From DASYKT01 sp035995185 (GTDB lineage: Bacteria; Acidobacteriota; Blastocatellia; Pyrinomonadales; Pyrinomonadaceae): DNA of 64,000 nt. The DNA lies in assembly GCA_035995185.1 (NCBI GenBank), contig DASYKT010000005.1:124001-188000 (forward strand), given 5' to 3'. Each line of letters starts with the position of its first letter. Position 1 is the first letter of the stretch. The translations under genes were made by a program, and so were the position numbers. The notes under the pieces are model-generated. The model ran no database searches, was not told the DNA's origin, and saw nothing but the letters and a program-made list of their open reading frames with translations. Positions 33,786 to 44,193 of the stretch are shown here, piece by piece.

Positions 33786-36700
33786 TTATTTACGTTTCTT
33801 CGGGGCCGGTTTTTTACCCGTGCTCTTTGCAGGCTTAGCTTTTTCCTTGGCCTCTTTCTCCTTAGCTATTTTATCTTTAGCGTCCTTTTCCCTGTCTGTT
33901 TTATCTTTAATTTTTTTATCCTTATCTTCGGGCCGGTCCGGCGGAAGATCGTCGTCTATGCTGCCATCCGGAGCAGCGCAATCACCCCTACCTAATTCCG
34001 AGTCGACCGAGAGTTCTATCCGGTCGGACGATCCCTTCATCAGAGTAAGCTTTGTATCTTTAAAGACCTGCTTCTTTTTATCTTTCGAAACTCCCATAAA
34101 TACAGCCGATATGTTTTCGGGAATTTCTTCGACCCGGAGTGAGAAATACCCCTTCTTGTCGGTACAGGTATATCCGAGTGCCCTGTACCAAACGCCTTTT
34201 TCATCGTAAGCGGCAATCGTCACGCCCTCGACAGGATCTCCTTCTTCGGTACGAACAAATCCGTCCACGGCCCATCCACTTTTGATCTCGGGAAAAGGCG
34301 TAGATGCGGCGCTGTATTGCAGGTAACTGTCCCTGGTTTCAGCCAGGCTGACTTCCATTCTCATCGCCATCTTACTCGCACGCACGTCGCTCTCCCCGTA
34401 CATAGTTGTATACCGCTCGTAACCCTGTTGGTAACCGGTATACCTTGCTTCCTGGTATTGGATCGTCTCCTGCCACCGCGTCTGTTGATAACTTTCCAGG
34501 ATCTTTATATTGACCATGGGATCCAATACATTTACCCATCCTCCGGGCTGTCTGGGCCACCTTCGACATATCGTGTCCATTCTGTTATCGAATATATCTC
34601 CAGAAAGCGGTTCGATATCGGTCAGGTTAAATCTGTCCAGATAAAGCGGCTTGGTGTGATAGCTATAAGGCAGGAAATCTTTTTCAACCAGTATGCAATG
34701 AGTCCCAATATTGTCGGTGGTTATATTCCGATTTGCCGCGGTGAAAGCGGAAAGGGGAAAAGGGACACCCTCCTCCTGCGAAGGTGTGGTCGCATCATCA
34801 GTTTCGAGAAAACGATTGTCATTGACCCGGCAGGATCTTCCGAAGACATAAGTGTTGATCACGGGAAACTTCAACGACTCAAACTTGGGAATAGAAGTTT
34901 CGATCAACCGGCAGCTTATCTGGTTGCTGTTAAAACCGACGTCGTTTGGGGTAGCAATAAAAATAGAAGTAACCGATATTCCATCCTGGCCGGCCATACG
35001 GTCCTGATAGCACTGGTTGTCGGAAAATAAAAAATTACTGTCCGTAAAAGAAACCTCGGACGCGCTGCGAGTCGGAACGGGGACCTGCGCCGTCGTCCCG
35101 AAGACAAACTCGCCGGTTTTTTTAAGCATTCTTTTACCGGCCTGCACCTTGGCTGCCTGCGTTCTTTTTACGAACAGGTATCTATATTCTTCAACGGCCG
35201 GACGCATCAGAACCTCCAGCGCATTAACCAGCGCTTCCCTTTCGAAAATAATAACGTTACCGGCCAGCGCATCCGTCAACTGAAAAGCCAGCTTGGGGGT
35301 AAGCTTCCCGTTGGAATGCATCAACTCCATTAACAATTCCACGGGCTTTTCAGGCGGCGCATTAAAAGTCGTGAAGCTATTATTCATAACCGACACCGGC
35401 CCGCTCGCGCCCAGCGTCAACGATCTTCCCATCGCCACAAGAACGACATTTTCATGAATTTTCGCCGCCGGTACGTTTATGGGCCCTTCAATAAACGGCC
35501 CCCGGGCCAATAGCGGCTGCCAGACGTAAGACACGGACGCCTCGTGCACCCAGATGCCGCCGCGGGCGCCCAACCCGATCGGCCTTCTATCCGCCGCTTG
35601 GTCGTTTATACCGGTCAGTATCGGTCCTTCAATATGATTGCGCGAAATGTCCAGCCCGATGGTCTGAATAAGGTAGATACCGCAGACCGGATCAAGAAGA
35701 TCGCGGCCATTGCGGATCAGAAAATTGTCCCGAACGGTAAGATCTTCGGTAGCGGCGAGAGCGATCGCGCCCCATCCCATCCAGCTCAGCATGTCGTCGG
35801 GAACTCTCACGTTCCTGTTCAGGCACAACTCAATACGGTTTTCCACGATCGTCAGTCTCCTGACGGAGATCATTTCGGGAAGCTCCCGCAATGTAAAAAA
35901 ATCTTCCTCGTTGGCCTGCTGGGGCAGGCTGATAAAGCCGAATACGCTAATGCCATTGCGCGCCATATTAAAAATGCGATTCGATTGGATCAGAATGTCT
36001 TCAAGCGCCGGACCTGCGCCGATCCGAGTGTCCGGACCCAACTCGTCCTTCTTAATGTAACCCTGATCGCCTACGGCCTTCATGACGTCATATTCCAAGT
36101 TGAGAACAAATGCTTTTTTCCTGCTCGCCTTGATACCGCCCAACGATATGCCGTTTCCGGCGCCGTTGACGATCAGGTTATCCACGATCCGGACGCGCTC
36201 CGAACCGCCGCCGATATGGATCCCTCCCATTGAGCCATTGACCGCGGTAAAATCAGCCGGATCGTTTGAAAGTGCGCTCTCCGAATCTATGAACTTGAGC
36301 GGCAAAACGCGTATTTCATTTCCCTTGACCAGCATGTCGTCACCGGTGAGATAAACTTCCGCATACAAGTCCTCCAGAGTTATCGGGCCTTGCCCATACT
36401 CCTTCATATAAAGCACGGAATCGGTAAGGGTCAGAAACTGGGCATATTTTGCCCTGACCGCGCTGCCTTTGCCGGCGGTAACGGTAAGATGAGAGAGAGT
36501 TATATCTTTAAGATATAATTCACGGTTTGTATTTTCCGCCGTTCTTTCTTCACCGGCAAGAACGATGCCTTCGCCATTCACTTCGATCGACACCGATTCA
36601 AGGACGACGTTTTGAGCGTACTCGATATTGACGCCTTTTTCCTTCGCTTTTAAAATATCCAGCAATTCGATCGTAATATCGTAAGCGTGTTCGATATTGA

Positions 36701-38792
36701 GGCCTTTTCCCCCTGCGCTTACCGACATCGATTCGATAGTGATGTCATGAGCGGATACGATATCGATGCCCCCCGCACCCGCTTCAAGAGACAGCGATCC
36801 GAGTGTGATATTCTCAGCGGATACGATATTGATGCCTTTTCCGACAACGTTGATATCCAGCGATTCGACGATGATATCCTGAGCGGATTTGATATCGATG
36901 CCATTTCCGGCCGCGTTGATATCCAGCGATCCGAGCGTGATATTTTGCGCGGTGTCAATATTGACGCCGTTTCCATTTGATTGTTTGATGTCCAGCGATT
37001 CGATCGTGATATTTTGAGCGCGGGCGATATCGATCGCCGGTGAGGCTGTAGCGTTTGAAATTATCGTACGCTTTCCGCAGCCTTTGATAATGATGTCATA
37101 GCGTCCGAGGATACTGAGATTCTCGTGATACATTCCCGGTAAAACACAGATCTCGCCGCCTTTATCCCGCGGCAGAGCGTTTATCGCATCCTGGATCCTG
37201 GTGAAATCTCCGTGGGTATGAATGCCGTCGCCCACGCGGTATGTGCAGCAGGTTTTAAGTTTGGTCAGGGGCTGAAATATTTGGCGGCAGTCGTCGATCG
37301 CATCTACCTCGATCACACTATTCTTCCAGAGCACCTCGGCCAGCGGGACGCGATGATAAAAGATCCCTTGCGGAGGAAGATTATCGACTAATTTTAATGG
37401 ATTGACGATACCGCCGGCACGCACTTCAAACGTCCAGAAATCGGATGGCAGGTATTGTTTTTTATTAACTCCCGCGCCTTCGGTCTCAAACTGAAGATGA
37501 ATGCCGAGCTCATTAGGCAGTTGTTTTGACGCATTGAATTCCGCAACCGATTCGATGCCGTTCCAGAGGCGGAAAAATCGCCTGCCTTTTGACGGCTTTC
37601 CCGGTATCGCCGTACCTTTAAATACGTTAGCCGCTTCGGTGTCATCGGGCAGATCGAGCATGTTATCCGAACCGAGAGTCGCTTTGGCCCCGTAGATCAC
37701 CTTCCAGCAGCCAAGATCAGCGTCGAAATCGAGCGCTTCGAGATAAAATTCGCTCAGTCCTGAATTAAGGATCGCATTGCTGTTGCCGAAGATCTGTACC
37801 TTTTTATTATTAAAATCAAAGTCACCGGTTCCCACCAGCCCGCCATTGAACTGCGACCATTTAAAATAAGTTCCGCTATTGGTATCCGCTATCTCGATCC
37901 GGTAAAGATTATGTTCGAACCCGGTGTAGCCGCCGCTTTCAACGACAGGGCAGGGATCGGCGGTCGTCGTATCGGCTTTAAGTTCGGCCGTCAGCTTTCC
38001 TTTTTTGGAAAAGTCGTTCTTAAGAAGCGGTATGATCGAATCGCAGGTGTCGCCGTCTGCCATGCGATAGAGGCGCAGCCGGAAAGCAGCCTGCACGCGC
38101 TCTGTCGTATCGACTCCGCCGAGCGCCGGTTCGATCAGAAGTTCCGAATCCTGGAATGCGTTCAACTCTTCCAGCCAGGTTTCCAGGATCACGGCATCCC
38201 GGTGGCCGTTCATAGGCTGTAACGGCGACCCGAGATAGGTCGCGGTACGGATCAACAAGTCATATTCGCTCAGATCGGTTTCGCCTGGTGTTGGGATGGG
38301 TTCGATCTCGCCCGGATCGCTTCCTTCGACCCTGGTCCCGCATACATTGCAGAACGTCGCTCCCGCCTTAAGCTCGTTCTGGCACTTCGCGCATTTTTGT
38401 TTCCCCGAAGTCACAGGAGCGATCCTGGTTTCACCCGAATCGGCCTTTCCCGAAAACGTATGAACGATTGCATCTTCGCCTGGATCGGTTTTCTCCGGAG
38501 GAAAAAGTTCGACCAGCAGCCCGTCCGCCCAGACACGGCCCGGCTTAAGCTGGATACTTGCTTTGTCTCCGGCAATGGCGGCCCTGATGACCTTAAAACT
38601 CAGCGGCACTTCCGCCGGAACGGCGGCCACCCCGGCGCCGAACGCGTCGCGCGCCGCAGTTTCCTGCCATTCGCCTATGATCTCGGTATGCGCGTTCCAA
38701 TCGCGGTCGAGCAAAACGCGGCCCTGCTGGTGAAGAGTTCCTCTAAAGTTTCGAGAACGATCTTTGTTCCAAACGGAAAAATCACCTCTCAT
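33786..38792 (-). CDS. Tail-spike-like protein: DUF6519-type head, parallel beta-helix, Lys-rich tail
   Basis: 1668 residues. Start MRGDFSVWNKDRSRNFRGTLHQQGRVLLDRDWN matches the DUF6519 head found in phage-tail-like clusters. A zinc ribbon (CAKC...CNVC, Cys134, 137, 148, 151) is inserted in the head. Residues about 540-1100 read as a right-handed parallel beta-helix; within it residues about 584-730 are 22-residue tandem repeats (AQNITIESLDI type) encoded by 66-bp DNA repeats. Residues about 1504-1570 look like a carboxypeptidase-regulatory beta-sandwich (GFVRTEEGDPVEGVTIAAYD). The last 60 residues are Lys/Asp/Glu-rich and disordered. Probably the receptor-binding or surface-facing part of the eCIS. 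Position after the baseplate genes fits. Confidence 0.8.
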   Translation of the reverse strand: MRGDFSVWNKDRSRNFRGTLHQQGRVLLDRDWNAHTEIIGEWQETAARDAFGAGVAAVPAEVPLSFKVIRAAIAGDKASIQLKPGRVWADGLLVELFPPEKTDPGEDAIVHTFSGKADSGETRIAPVTSGKQKCAKCQNELKAGATFCNVCGTRVEGSDPGEIEPIPTPGETDLSEYDLLIRTATYLGSPLQPMNGHRDAVILETWLEELNAFQDSELLIEPALGGVDTTERVQAAFRLRLYRMADGDTCDSIIPLLKNDFSKKGKLTAELKADTTTADPCPVVESGGYTGFEHNLYRIEIADTNSGTYFKWSQFNGGLVGTGDFDFNNKKVQIFGNSNAILNSGLSEFYLEALDFDADLGCWKVIYGAKATLGSDNMLDLPDDTEAANVFKGTAIPGKPSKGRRFFRLWNGIESVAEFNASKQLPNELGIHLQFETEGAGVNKKQYLPSDFWTFEVRAGGIVNPLKLVDNLPPQGIFYHRVPLAEVLWKNSVIEVDAIDDCRQIFQPLTKLKTCCTYRVGDGIHTHGDFTRIQDAINALPRDKGGEICVLPGMYHENLSILGRYDIIIKGCGKRTIISNATASPAIDIARAQNITIESLDIKQSNGNGVNIDTAQNITLGSLDINAAGNGIDIKSAQDIIVESLDINVVGKGINIVSAENITLGSLSLEAGAGGIDIVSAHDITIESMSVSAGGKGLNIEHAYDITIELLDILKAKEKGVNIEYAQNVVLESVSIEVNGEGIVLAGEERTAENTNRELYLKDITLSHLTVTAGKGSAVRAKYAQFLTLTDSVLYMKEYGQGPITLEDLYAEVYLTGDDMLVKGNEIRVLPLKFIDSESALSNDPADFTAVNGSMGGIHIGGGSERVRIVDNLIVNGAGNGISLGGIKASRKKAFVLNLEYDVMKAVGDQGYIKKDELGPDTRIGAGPALEDILIQSNRIFNMARNGISVFGFISLPQQANEEDFFTLRELPEMISVRRLTIVENRIELCLNRNVRVPDDMLSWMGWGAIALAATEDLTVRDNFLIRNGRDLLDPVCGIYLIQTIGLDISRNHIEGPILTGINDQAADRRPIGLGARGGIWVHEASVSYVWQPLLARGPFIEGPINVPAAKIHENVVLVAMGRSLTLGASGPVSVMNNSFTTFNAPPEKPVELLMELMHSNGKLTPKLAFQLTDALAGNVIIFEREALVNALEVLMRPAVEEYRYLFVKRTQAAKVQAGKRMLKKTGEFVFGTTAQVPVPTRSASEVSFTDSNFLFSDNQCYQDRMAGQDGISVTSIFIATPNDVGFNSNQISCRLIETSIPKFESLKFPVINTYVFGRSCRVNDNRFLETDDATTPSQEEGVPFPLSAFTAANRNITTDNIGTHCILVEKDFLPYSYHTKPLYLDRFNLTDIEPLSGDIFDNRMDTICRRWPRQPGGWVNVLDPMVNIKILESYQQTRWQETIQYQEARYTGYQQGYERYTTMYGESDVRASKMAMRMEVSLAETRDSYLQYSAASTPFPEIKSGWAVDGFVRTEEGDPVEGVTIAAYDEKGVWYRALGYTCTDKKGYFSLRVEEIPENISAVFMGVSKDKKKQVFKDTKLTLMKGSSDRIELSVDSELGRGDCAAPDGSIDDDLPPDRPEDKDKKIKDKTDREKDAKDKIAKEKEAKEKAKPAKSTGKKPAPKKRK
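36600..37040 (-). repeat. 66-bp tandem repeats encoding the beta-helix rungs
   Basis: The anchor string GATAT(C/T)(T/C)T recurs at 36807, 36873, 36939 and 37008 (steps of 66, 66 and 69 bases), with further copies to the left. About seven copies encode one 22-residue rung each. In-frame length variation by whole rungs is likely between strains. Confidence 0.8.
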
Positions 38793-38804
38793 AGGTTGCC
38801 TCCT

Positions 38805-41447
38805 TTAAGTTACGGGGATCAGGAGCGGTCTGATCCCAACCGGCATAAATTCGCGAAATCTGATCCTCAAATTGCGCCACTTGTGCGCTTCTGACAGAAA
38901 ATTGAAAGCCCCCATTTGATCTACTCCCGGCCCTTCCTCCAGAATGCGCGGATCGCATTCGAGCGAGAGTTGGCAATAGCCGGGTTCCCCGAAAATTTCA
39001 CTGGTAAAGATGAGCTTGGCGTCAATACCGAAAATACATCCAAAATTCGTCGGCAGGCGGTTGACGCCATAAGCGCGGTGGTCGAGTGTATCGTCCGCAA
39101 AATAGCAAAATTTCAAACAGCCAAGCTGCTGGTCAAAAGCTTCCAGTATCTCTTTGAAAATGCCCCCGCTTCCCTCGATGCTCGCCACGCGGACACGTCC
39201 CAGGATGGTCACATTTTGTATGGTCGTGGCGCCGGCATATCCCGTCGCGGGGTCCGTCGCACCGGTGATGGCAAAAGGAACATCTCTGCGCGGCTTGTGG
39301 CCTTCGGGAGACACCGTCAGCGGGATCGATGCGACGATCGAATCGGAAATGCAAAGCCGGTAGCCTTCATCGGTAAGAATGGCGCCGCTGATAGAAAACT
39401 GCATTATTATTTCGGGCGTTTGCTTAAAAGTCCGTTCTTCGTTGGCATCGTCAAATCCATACCCGTTCTCCAGCTTGATGCCGGAAAGCAGCGTCGACGG
39501 CAATGGCGCCCGCGGTTTGGGATCGGTTTTTTTGTCGATCTTTTTGACGATCTTTTTTTGTGAACCAAGCGGATCGAGCGTGCAGTGGATGAGTTCGATC
39601 TTGCCCAATGCGGCACGGGCAATTAACGGCAGCTGTGCGCCATATCCTGCTGCGCGCACAATATAAAGCCCTTCAAGCCGGACAAATAAATTTTCGATCT
39701 GCGCGTCAAGCTTTGCTTGTTTAGTTCCATCCGCGTCGTATACTTGTACCGGACGAAAAGCGAGCGGATCGCCCAATTCAATGACCGGGCGCTGGCCGTC
39801 CGCCGCCCGGATGATCAGCGGAGCGCCTAGTTTTATACTTAAAATACCTTTTTCATTGACTACATCGGCAGGCGGAAGTTTAGAAAGATCAAGCCGGTGC
39901 GTCATGCTATCGGTGATCTCGATCACCGTCGGTTCGGTTTGCAAGGCAATGCCCGCCAGAGCATCCTGGAGGCCGTCGGCTTTTTGCAGGAAATTTACTT
40001 TCTTGAATATAACGGTCGGCGTTTGGTTACGATCGAATTTTTTTGGCAGCGCACCGTAAGAGATCGGATGCGCGCCCACCGGACCGGGAGCGCCATAAGT
40101 AAATGTTACCAGTAGATCATCCCCCAGAGACTTGGCCCGATCGTCGTCGGAAACGCCTATGCAAATACGGCCGCGGTCGGGATCGATAGCTATCTCGCGA
40201 TCGGCCAGCGGCGGATTAAGACAGTGTTCCCATCTGCTGAGGTCCGCGCCGCGTATGGTCCAATGCCGTCCCTTGGTTTTATGGGGCCAGATCTCGCCGC
40301 CAAAACGCTTGCTCGGCAGATGCAGTTGAAGGCCGACGTCCGTTATATCGATATCATCCAGATCGGTCCCGATCTCATCATAGGATTCGACCGCCAGATA
40401 TTCCTGCGGGGCGGTAAACGATGCGTCGGTAAAAAATTCCAGCGGCTGAGGTGTCGACGAAGCGAGGGATTCGTCGTATTTTTCGGCAATGTCGTAATCG
40501 GAGATGCGCTGCACCGGCATTGGCCCCGGCACATGATCGGCGCTCGAAACGCGGGGCGCGATCGCCGAGAGATTCAGGGCATCTGTTCCCTCACGCGAAT
40601 TGCTGAAGAGATCGAAACGATTCGTATTAAATAAATTAACGGGCCGGCCTTTGGTCGTGTCGAGTTGGATCGGGTTTATATTTACACGCGCGACCCGCGA
40701 CGCCGCTTCGGGGGCCGACGTTAACACGTCGGGGTCAGTGGTCACAATAAACACTCCGGGTTTTATCGTTTTGATACGATAAGCTTCCAGCCGCCAGAGA
40801 TAGATCGCCAGGTTCGGCAGATTATAACGGACCTGACCGGTTTCGTGAGGCCTGACGTCGGCCACGTGCGCAAAAGGATCGAAAGGAGTATTGAGCTGGG
40901 CCAACAGCGAAGGATCGCGAAGATTGATCGTACCGCCCCGGATCGGCGCTCCGCGGGGAACGCTAAGAAACGAGTAAGGCGGATCGCCGCCTTCATCGGG
41001 CCGCTGGTGATTAAGGTGCTGGTTCCAGACCATGTTTTCCAACAACTCAACGCAATGAACTCCCCATTTCGTCAAAATAAATGCAAGCAATTCGACGGCG
41101 CCGAGGGTTCCCTTGCGGCGGCGGAGCGCAATTGTGTCGGCCACGTCCGCGCGCAAGGTCCACTCTTCGCCGGAAAGCTGGCCGGTCCCTAAAAGATCGC
41201 CGATATAAGGAATGACCCATTCGTCGCAGGTTTCGATAAAAAGATCGTGATAAAGCGATTCTATGTTTTCATGAATAGCGGAAAACATATCCTCCACCGG
41301 TTCGAGGTAGCTGCGAAGCTGGTTAGCCGCGGCCGGTTCGCCGTTAGTGAGATATAGTGTCGGGAGGTCTCCATCCTTTATGCGGTAGATCTCCGGCAGC
41401 CTGCGATATAATTCGACGGATCTTTTGTTTATCATCTCAAGCTCCAT
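38805..41447 (-). CDS. Phage tail protein I-like baseplate protein
   Basis: 880 residues. Residues 1 to about 150 match the tail protein I (gpI) pattern: RSVELYRRLPEIYRIKDG, YLEPVEDMFSAIHENIESLYHDLFIETCDEWVIPYIGDLLG, then TIALRRRKGTLGAVELLAFI. The remaining 730 residues are a beta-rich extension with no motif I know. It connects the baseplate to the spike/fibre in related systems. It overlaps the upstream J-type gene by 11 bp and precedes the tail-spike gene by 12 bp. Confidence 0.82.
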   Translation of the reverse strand: MELEMINKRSVELYRRLPEIYRIKDGDLPTLYLTNGEPAAANQLRSYLEPVEDMFSAIHENIESLYHDLFIETCDEWVIPYIGDLLGTGQLSGEEWTLRADVADTIALRRRKGTLGAVELLAFILTKWGVHCVELLENMVWNQHLNHQRPDEGGDPPYSFLSVPRGAPIRGGTINLRDPSLLAQLNTPFDPFAHVADVRPHETGQVRYNLPNLAIYLWRLEAYRIKTIKPGVFIVTTDPDVLTSAPEAASRVARVNINPIQLDTTKGRPVNLFNTNRFDLFSNSREGTDALNLSAIAPRVSSADHVPGPMPVQRISDYDIAEKYDESLASSTPQPLEFFTDASFTAPQEYLAVESYDEIGTDLDDIDITDVGLQLHLPSKRFGGEIWPHKTKGRHWTIRGADLSRWEHCLNPPLADREIAIDPDRGRICIGVSDDDRAKSLGDDLLVTFTYGAPGPVGAHPISYGALPKKFDRNQTPTVIFKKVNFLQKADGLQDALAGIALQTEPTVIEITDSMTHRLDLSKLPPADVVNEKGILSIKLGAPLIIRAADGQRPVIELGDPLAFRPVQVYDADGTKQAKLDAQIENLFVRLEGLYIVRAAGYGAQLPLIARAALGKIELIHCTLDPLGSQKKIVKKIDKKTDPKPRAPLPSTLLSGIKLENGYGFDDANEERTFKQTPEIIMQFSISGAILTDEGYRLCISDSIVASIPLTVSPEGHKPRRDVPFAITGATDPATGYAGATTIQNVTILGRVRVASIEGSGGIFKEILEAFDQQLGCLKFCYFADDTLDHRAYGVNRLPTNFGCIFGIDAKLIFTSEIFGEPGYCQLSLECDPRILEEGPGVDQMGAFNFLSEAHKWRNLRIRFREFMPVGIRPLLIPVT

Positions 41448-44193
41448 TCTCCGCCACCCGTCTCAGGATGAGATGGTCGTTATAAAGACTTAGAACCTGA
41501 TCGGAACCGCAGGTCACCGCCGGGCTGAACAGCGGCACCGGAATCATCAGTGGTGGCTGAGGCTGAGGCGGCACCGGGAGAGTTTTGGGTTTATCCGAAC
41601 TTCCCAGGGGAGCGAAGAGGAGAGTTTTCGCCCAGAGAACGCCTTCCACATTCTGGACCCATCCCTCGACGGAAGAAGCGTATTCTGCCGCGCCGAATCG
41701 CCTGCGGCGGAGACTGAAAAGGCCGGTCTGATCTTCATCGCTTGTCGCCAGCCCGTAATTTACCCCGAGCGCAAGCCGGATCGCCGGCGCGACAATATCC
41801 TCGCGGTAAGTCGGTTGGAGCGCGTATTGTACTGCCACCCATGTGTACAACCGTTCGCCCTCTTTGACCTCGACGGGAAAGCGTCCGGCCCCGCGCTGCG
41901 TGTTATAAGAGCTCAAGGTGGTGCCGACGCCATTAAGTTCGGAGCGGCGTCCTGCTTCCATCAGAATGGTGACAGCCACCCCGGGAACGTTTTCCACCAG
42001 CTGCCAGGCGACGGATGCGGAAGCAACTCCCGGAATGGCCAGCGCCTCGAATTCGAAATCGTTAAGGCTTACGATCCGGCCCAGACTCTGAACCTTACCG
42101 GGTGCGGTATTTCGGGCATTTTCGGTGTCCTCGGGCTGCGCGCCTCCCGTTACGTCACCCGGCATCTGGATCTTGTCCAGATTTTTGAGCTTGGCCGACG
42201 CCTGAACTTTCGTATCGGCTTTTAGGGGGCCGTAAGCGCCGTCGCCGACCCGGTAGCGCGCGGTCACATTTTTTGTTCCGCTGGTAAGCCGCGCTCCGGT
42301 TTTGCCGTCGCCAAATTGAACCCAGCTATTGCCGTCCGTATCTTCGCGGATGATATAAACATTCTCACCCGGATCACGCCCGAAGAAACTGTCGACTTTT
42401 TTCCAGAGCCGTCCATCGACATAAATTTCGGCCTCGGGAGTTTCCGTCGGTGTGTTTGCCGTAACGATGTGATAGGTCAGCGGCGCTTTTGGTAATTTGA
42501 AATTCTGAAATATCCGGGTGGCGTCGCCATTACCTATCGAAGTTTCCGGGACCGTTTTGCCTTCGTTGGCGGGCGCAAGATTTCCATAGATCGTATAGAC
42601 GGGATCCTGCTGTGGGAAATTCACATAATTGACGGATTCCGACAGCGTTATCCGATGAAGGCGCGGGTATATTTCGTCATCGGAGGTAAAATCGCCCGGC
42701 ACTCCACTAACGTCCATCAGCTTGGGTGCGGTGTCTTTCTTTACCCTCATTATCCTGCGGCCGTTTAATATTTTGACCTGCGATGCCGTGCCGTAAAAAT
42801 TGAGCGCATTACCACTGGTATTTCCGATCGGGGTCCTGGCCGCCCCGATCTTCAGAAGCGGACTGGTCACTTCGTAAAAAAGCATGTCGTCGATGTACAT
42901 GAGTGGATCATCGGCGCTTGAGAAATAGGACTCGACGGACTGCGCGATCGGAACGGAAAATCTGAGCCGGCTGACCGTTCCGCTGATCCCGCCCCAGGTC
43001 TGGGTAACCGGATCTATTCTCTCTATCGCGCGAATGAGCGTCAGAAAATCCGTTGAAGGATTATCTTCCACGCCAAATCTCGCCCGGATAACGATCGGCA
43101 CATTGCTCGGAAGGTCCTGCACTTCCAGTTCAAGCGGAAAATCGCTGCTTGCGATCGGCGGTTGGACCATATCTTTGAACTTTTCCGCGACCGGGCGGGT
43201 AAACGGCACACCGTTATACTTAATGGTCGAAGTAGATGTTTTCGCTACCTCATCAACCACTGTCTTAACCGGCTCCTCAGGATCCGTGACGCGCGCCGGG
43301 CTGTTATACCCGAAATGATGAAATGGCCTTCCAAGCCGGTAGGCGACAATGTTGGCTTTGTTATGGAGCGCCTCCGGCCGCGGTTTCAGAATGCCTTTGA
43401 CCTTGAATATCTTCGCGCCGTGGAGTTCGCGGATAGAATCTACGATGACTATCTCCGCGTCTGTAAGACTAAGAGGCTCAGCTCCCCAATCCTTATCCGA
43501 TTCGCCGATCAAAAGACGGTCTCCCACCTTGATCTCAACCGGCAGCTGATATGCTTTAGGCTCTTCGATCTCAAATTCGTAAGTGAACTTGCCAGGCACC
43601 TCAAGCGGCGCATAGAGATTGAAACTGCTCAACCACGGATAGGCGATGACCTCCTTGGTGGTCTCGAATTCCGCAGGTTTCGCAATATTTTCCAGCGTGG
43701 CCTTGAGCGGGAAACCGGCGGGGACTACCACGGGCTCGTCTTTTTTGATCTCGAACGCAAACATGGCTTCGCCGCCGACGGCGGGGGAAAGCCGGTATCC
43801 CAGCAAGCGGACCAGGTCGGAGACGCTTTCGCGCCATTTGGCGGTTCTCAAAAACGCTTCGTTGGCATATGTATCCTGGTAAAACGCCAGGATGTCACCG
43901 AGTATCGCGGCGCCTTCCAGTAAAGCGACCGCAGGATCGTCAGGCGTGCGGTGTGTCCAGTTCAGCAGCTCCGGTGTCCGGTTGATCTGATGAAACAGGT
44001 ATTCCCGGATCGAACCATAGGTGCCTATTCGATAATTAAAATGGCTCAGGGACGCGCGATTATCCTGGCTGACGCGCCCTGCCGGGCTGCAGCAGGGACA
44101 GCCGTCTCCGTGAGCGGAAGAAGGCTCGGTTCCGGGACGGCGGGGGAAACGCAAAGGCGTCGTACAATCATTTTTGCAATTTTCGTCGCTCAC
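41437..44193 (-). CDS. Baseplate wedge protein, J-type (Afp12-like)
   Basis: 918 residues. N-terminal DDPAVALLEGAAILGDILAFYQDTYANEAFLRTAKWRESVSDLVRLLGY is the hallmark of the putative baseplate assembly family; the C-terminal third (FEALAIPGVASASVAWQL, QPTYREDIVAPAIRLAL) matches baseplate J. The first 35 residues carry clustered cysteines (CKNDC, CPCCS), unusual for a wedge protein. The start overlaps the end of the preceding J-type gene by four bases. Confidence 0.86.
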   Translation of the reverse strand: MSDENCKNDCTTPLRFPRRPGTEPSSAHGDGCPCCSPAGRVSQDNRASLSHFNYRIGTYGSIREYLFHQINRTPELLNWTHRTPDDPAVALLEGAAILGDILAFYQDTYANEAFLRTAKWRESVSDLVRLLGYRLSPAVGGEAMFAFEIKKDEPVVVPAGFPLKATLENIAKPAEFETTKEVIAYPWLSSFNLYAPLEVPGKFTYEFEIEEPKAYQLPVEIKVGDRLLIGESDKDWGAEPLSLTDAEIVIVDSIRELHGAKIFKVKGILKPRPEALHNKANIVAYRLGRPFHHFGYNSPARVTDPEEPVKTVVDEVAKTSTSTIKYNGVPFTRPVAEKFKDMVQPPIASSDFPLELEVQDLPSNVPIVIRARFGVEDNPSTDFLTLIRAIERIDPVTQTWGGISGTVSRLRFSVPIAQSVESYFSSADDPLMYIDDMLFYEVTSPLLKIGAARTPIGNTSGNALNFYGTASQVKILNGRRIMRVKKDTAPKLMDVSGVPGDFTSDDEIYPRLHRITLSESVNYVNFPQQDPVYTIYGNLAPANEGKTVPETSIGNGDATRIFQNFKLPKAPLTYHIVTANTPTETPEAEIYVDGRLWKKVDSFFGRDPGENVYIIREDTDGNSWVQFGDGKTGARLTSGTKNVTARYRVGDGAYGPLKADTKVQASAKLKNLDKIQMPGDVTGGAQPEDTENARNTAPGKVQSLGRIVSLNDFEFEALAIPGVASASVAWQLVENVPGVAVTILMEAGRRSELNGVGTTLSSYNTQRGAGRFPVEVKEGERLYTWVAVQYALQPTYREDIVAPAIRLALGVNYGLATSDEDQTGLFSLRRRRFGAAEYASSVEGWVQNVEGVLWAKTLLFAPLGSSDKPKTLPVPPQPQPPLMIPVPLFSPAVTCGSDQVLSLYNDHLILRRVAENGA

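Noticed and set aside
36687..36980. Plus-strand open frame of about 97 codons in the spike repeats
   Set aside because: It is the antisense of the tandem-repeat region and its own repeat pattern follows from that.
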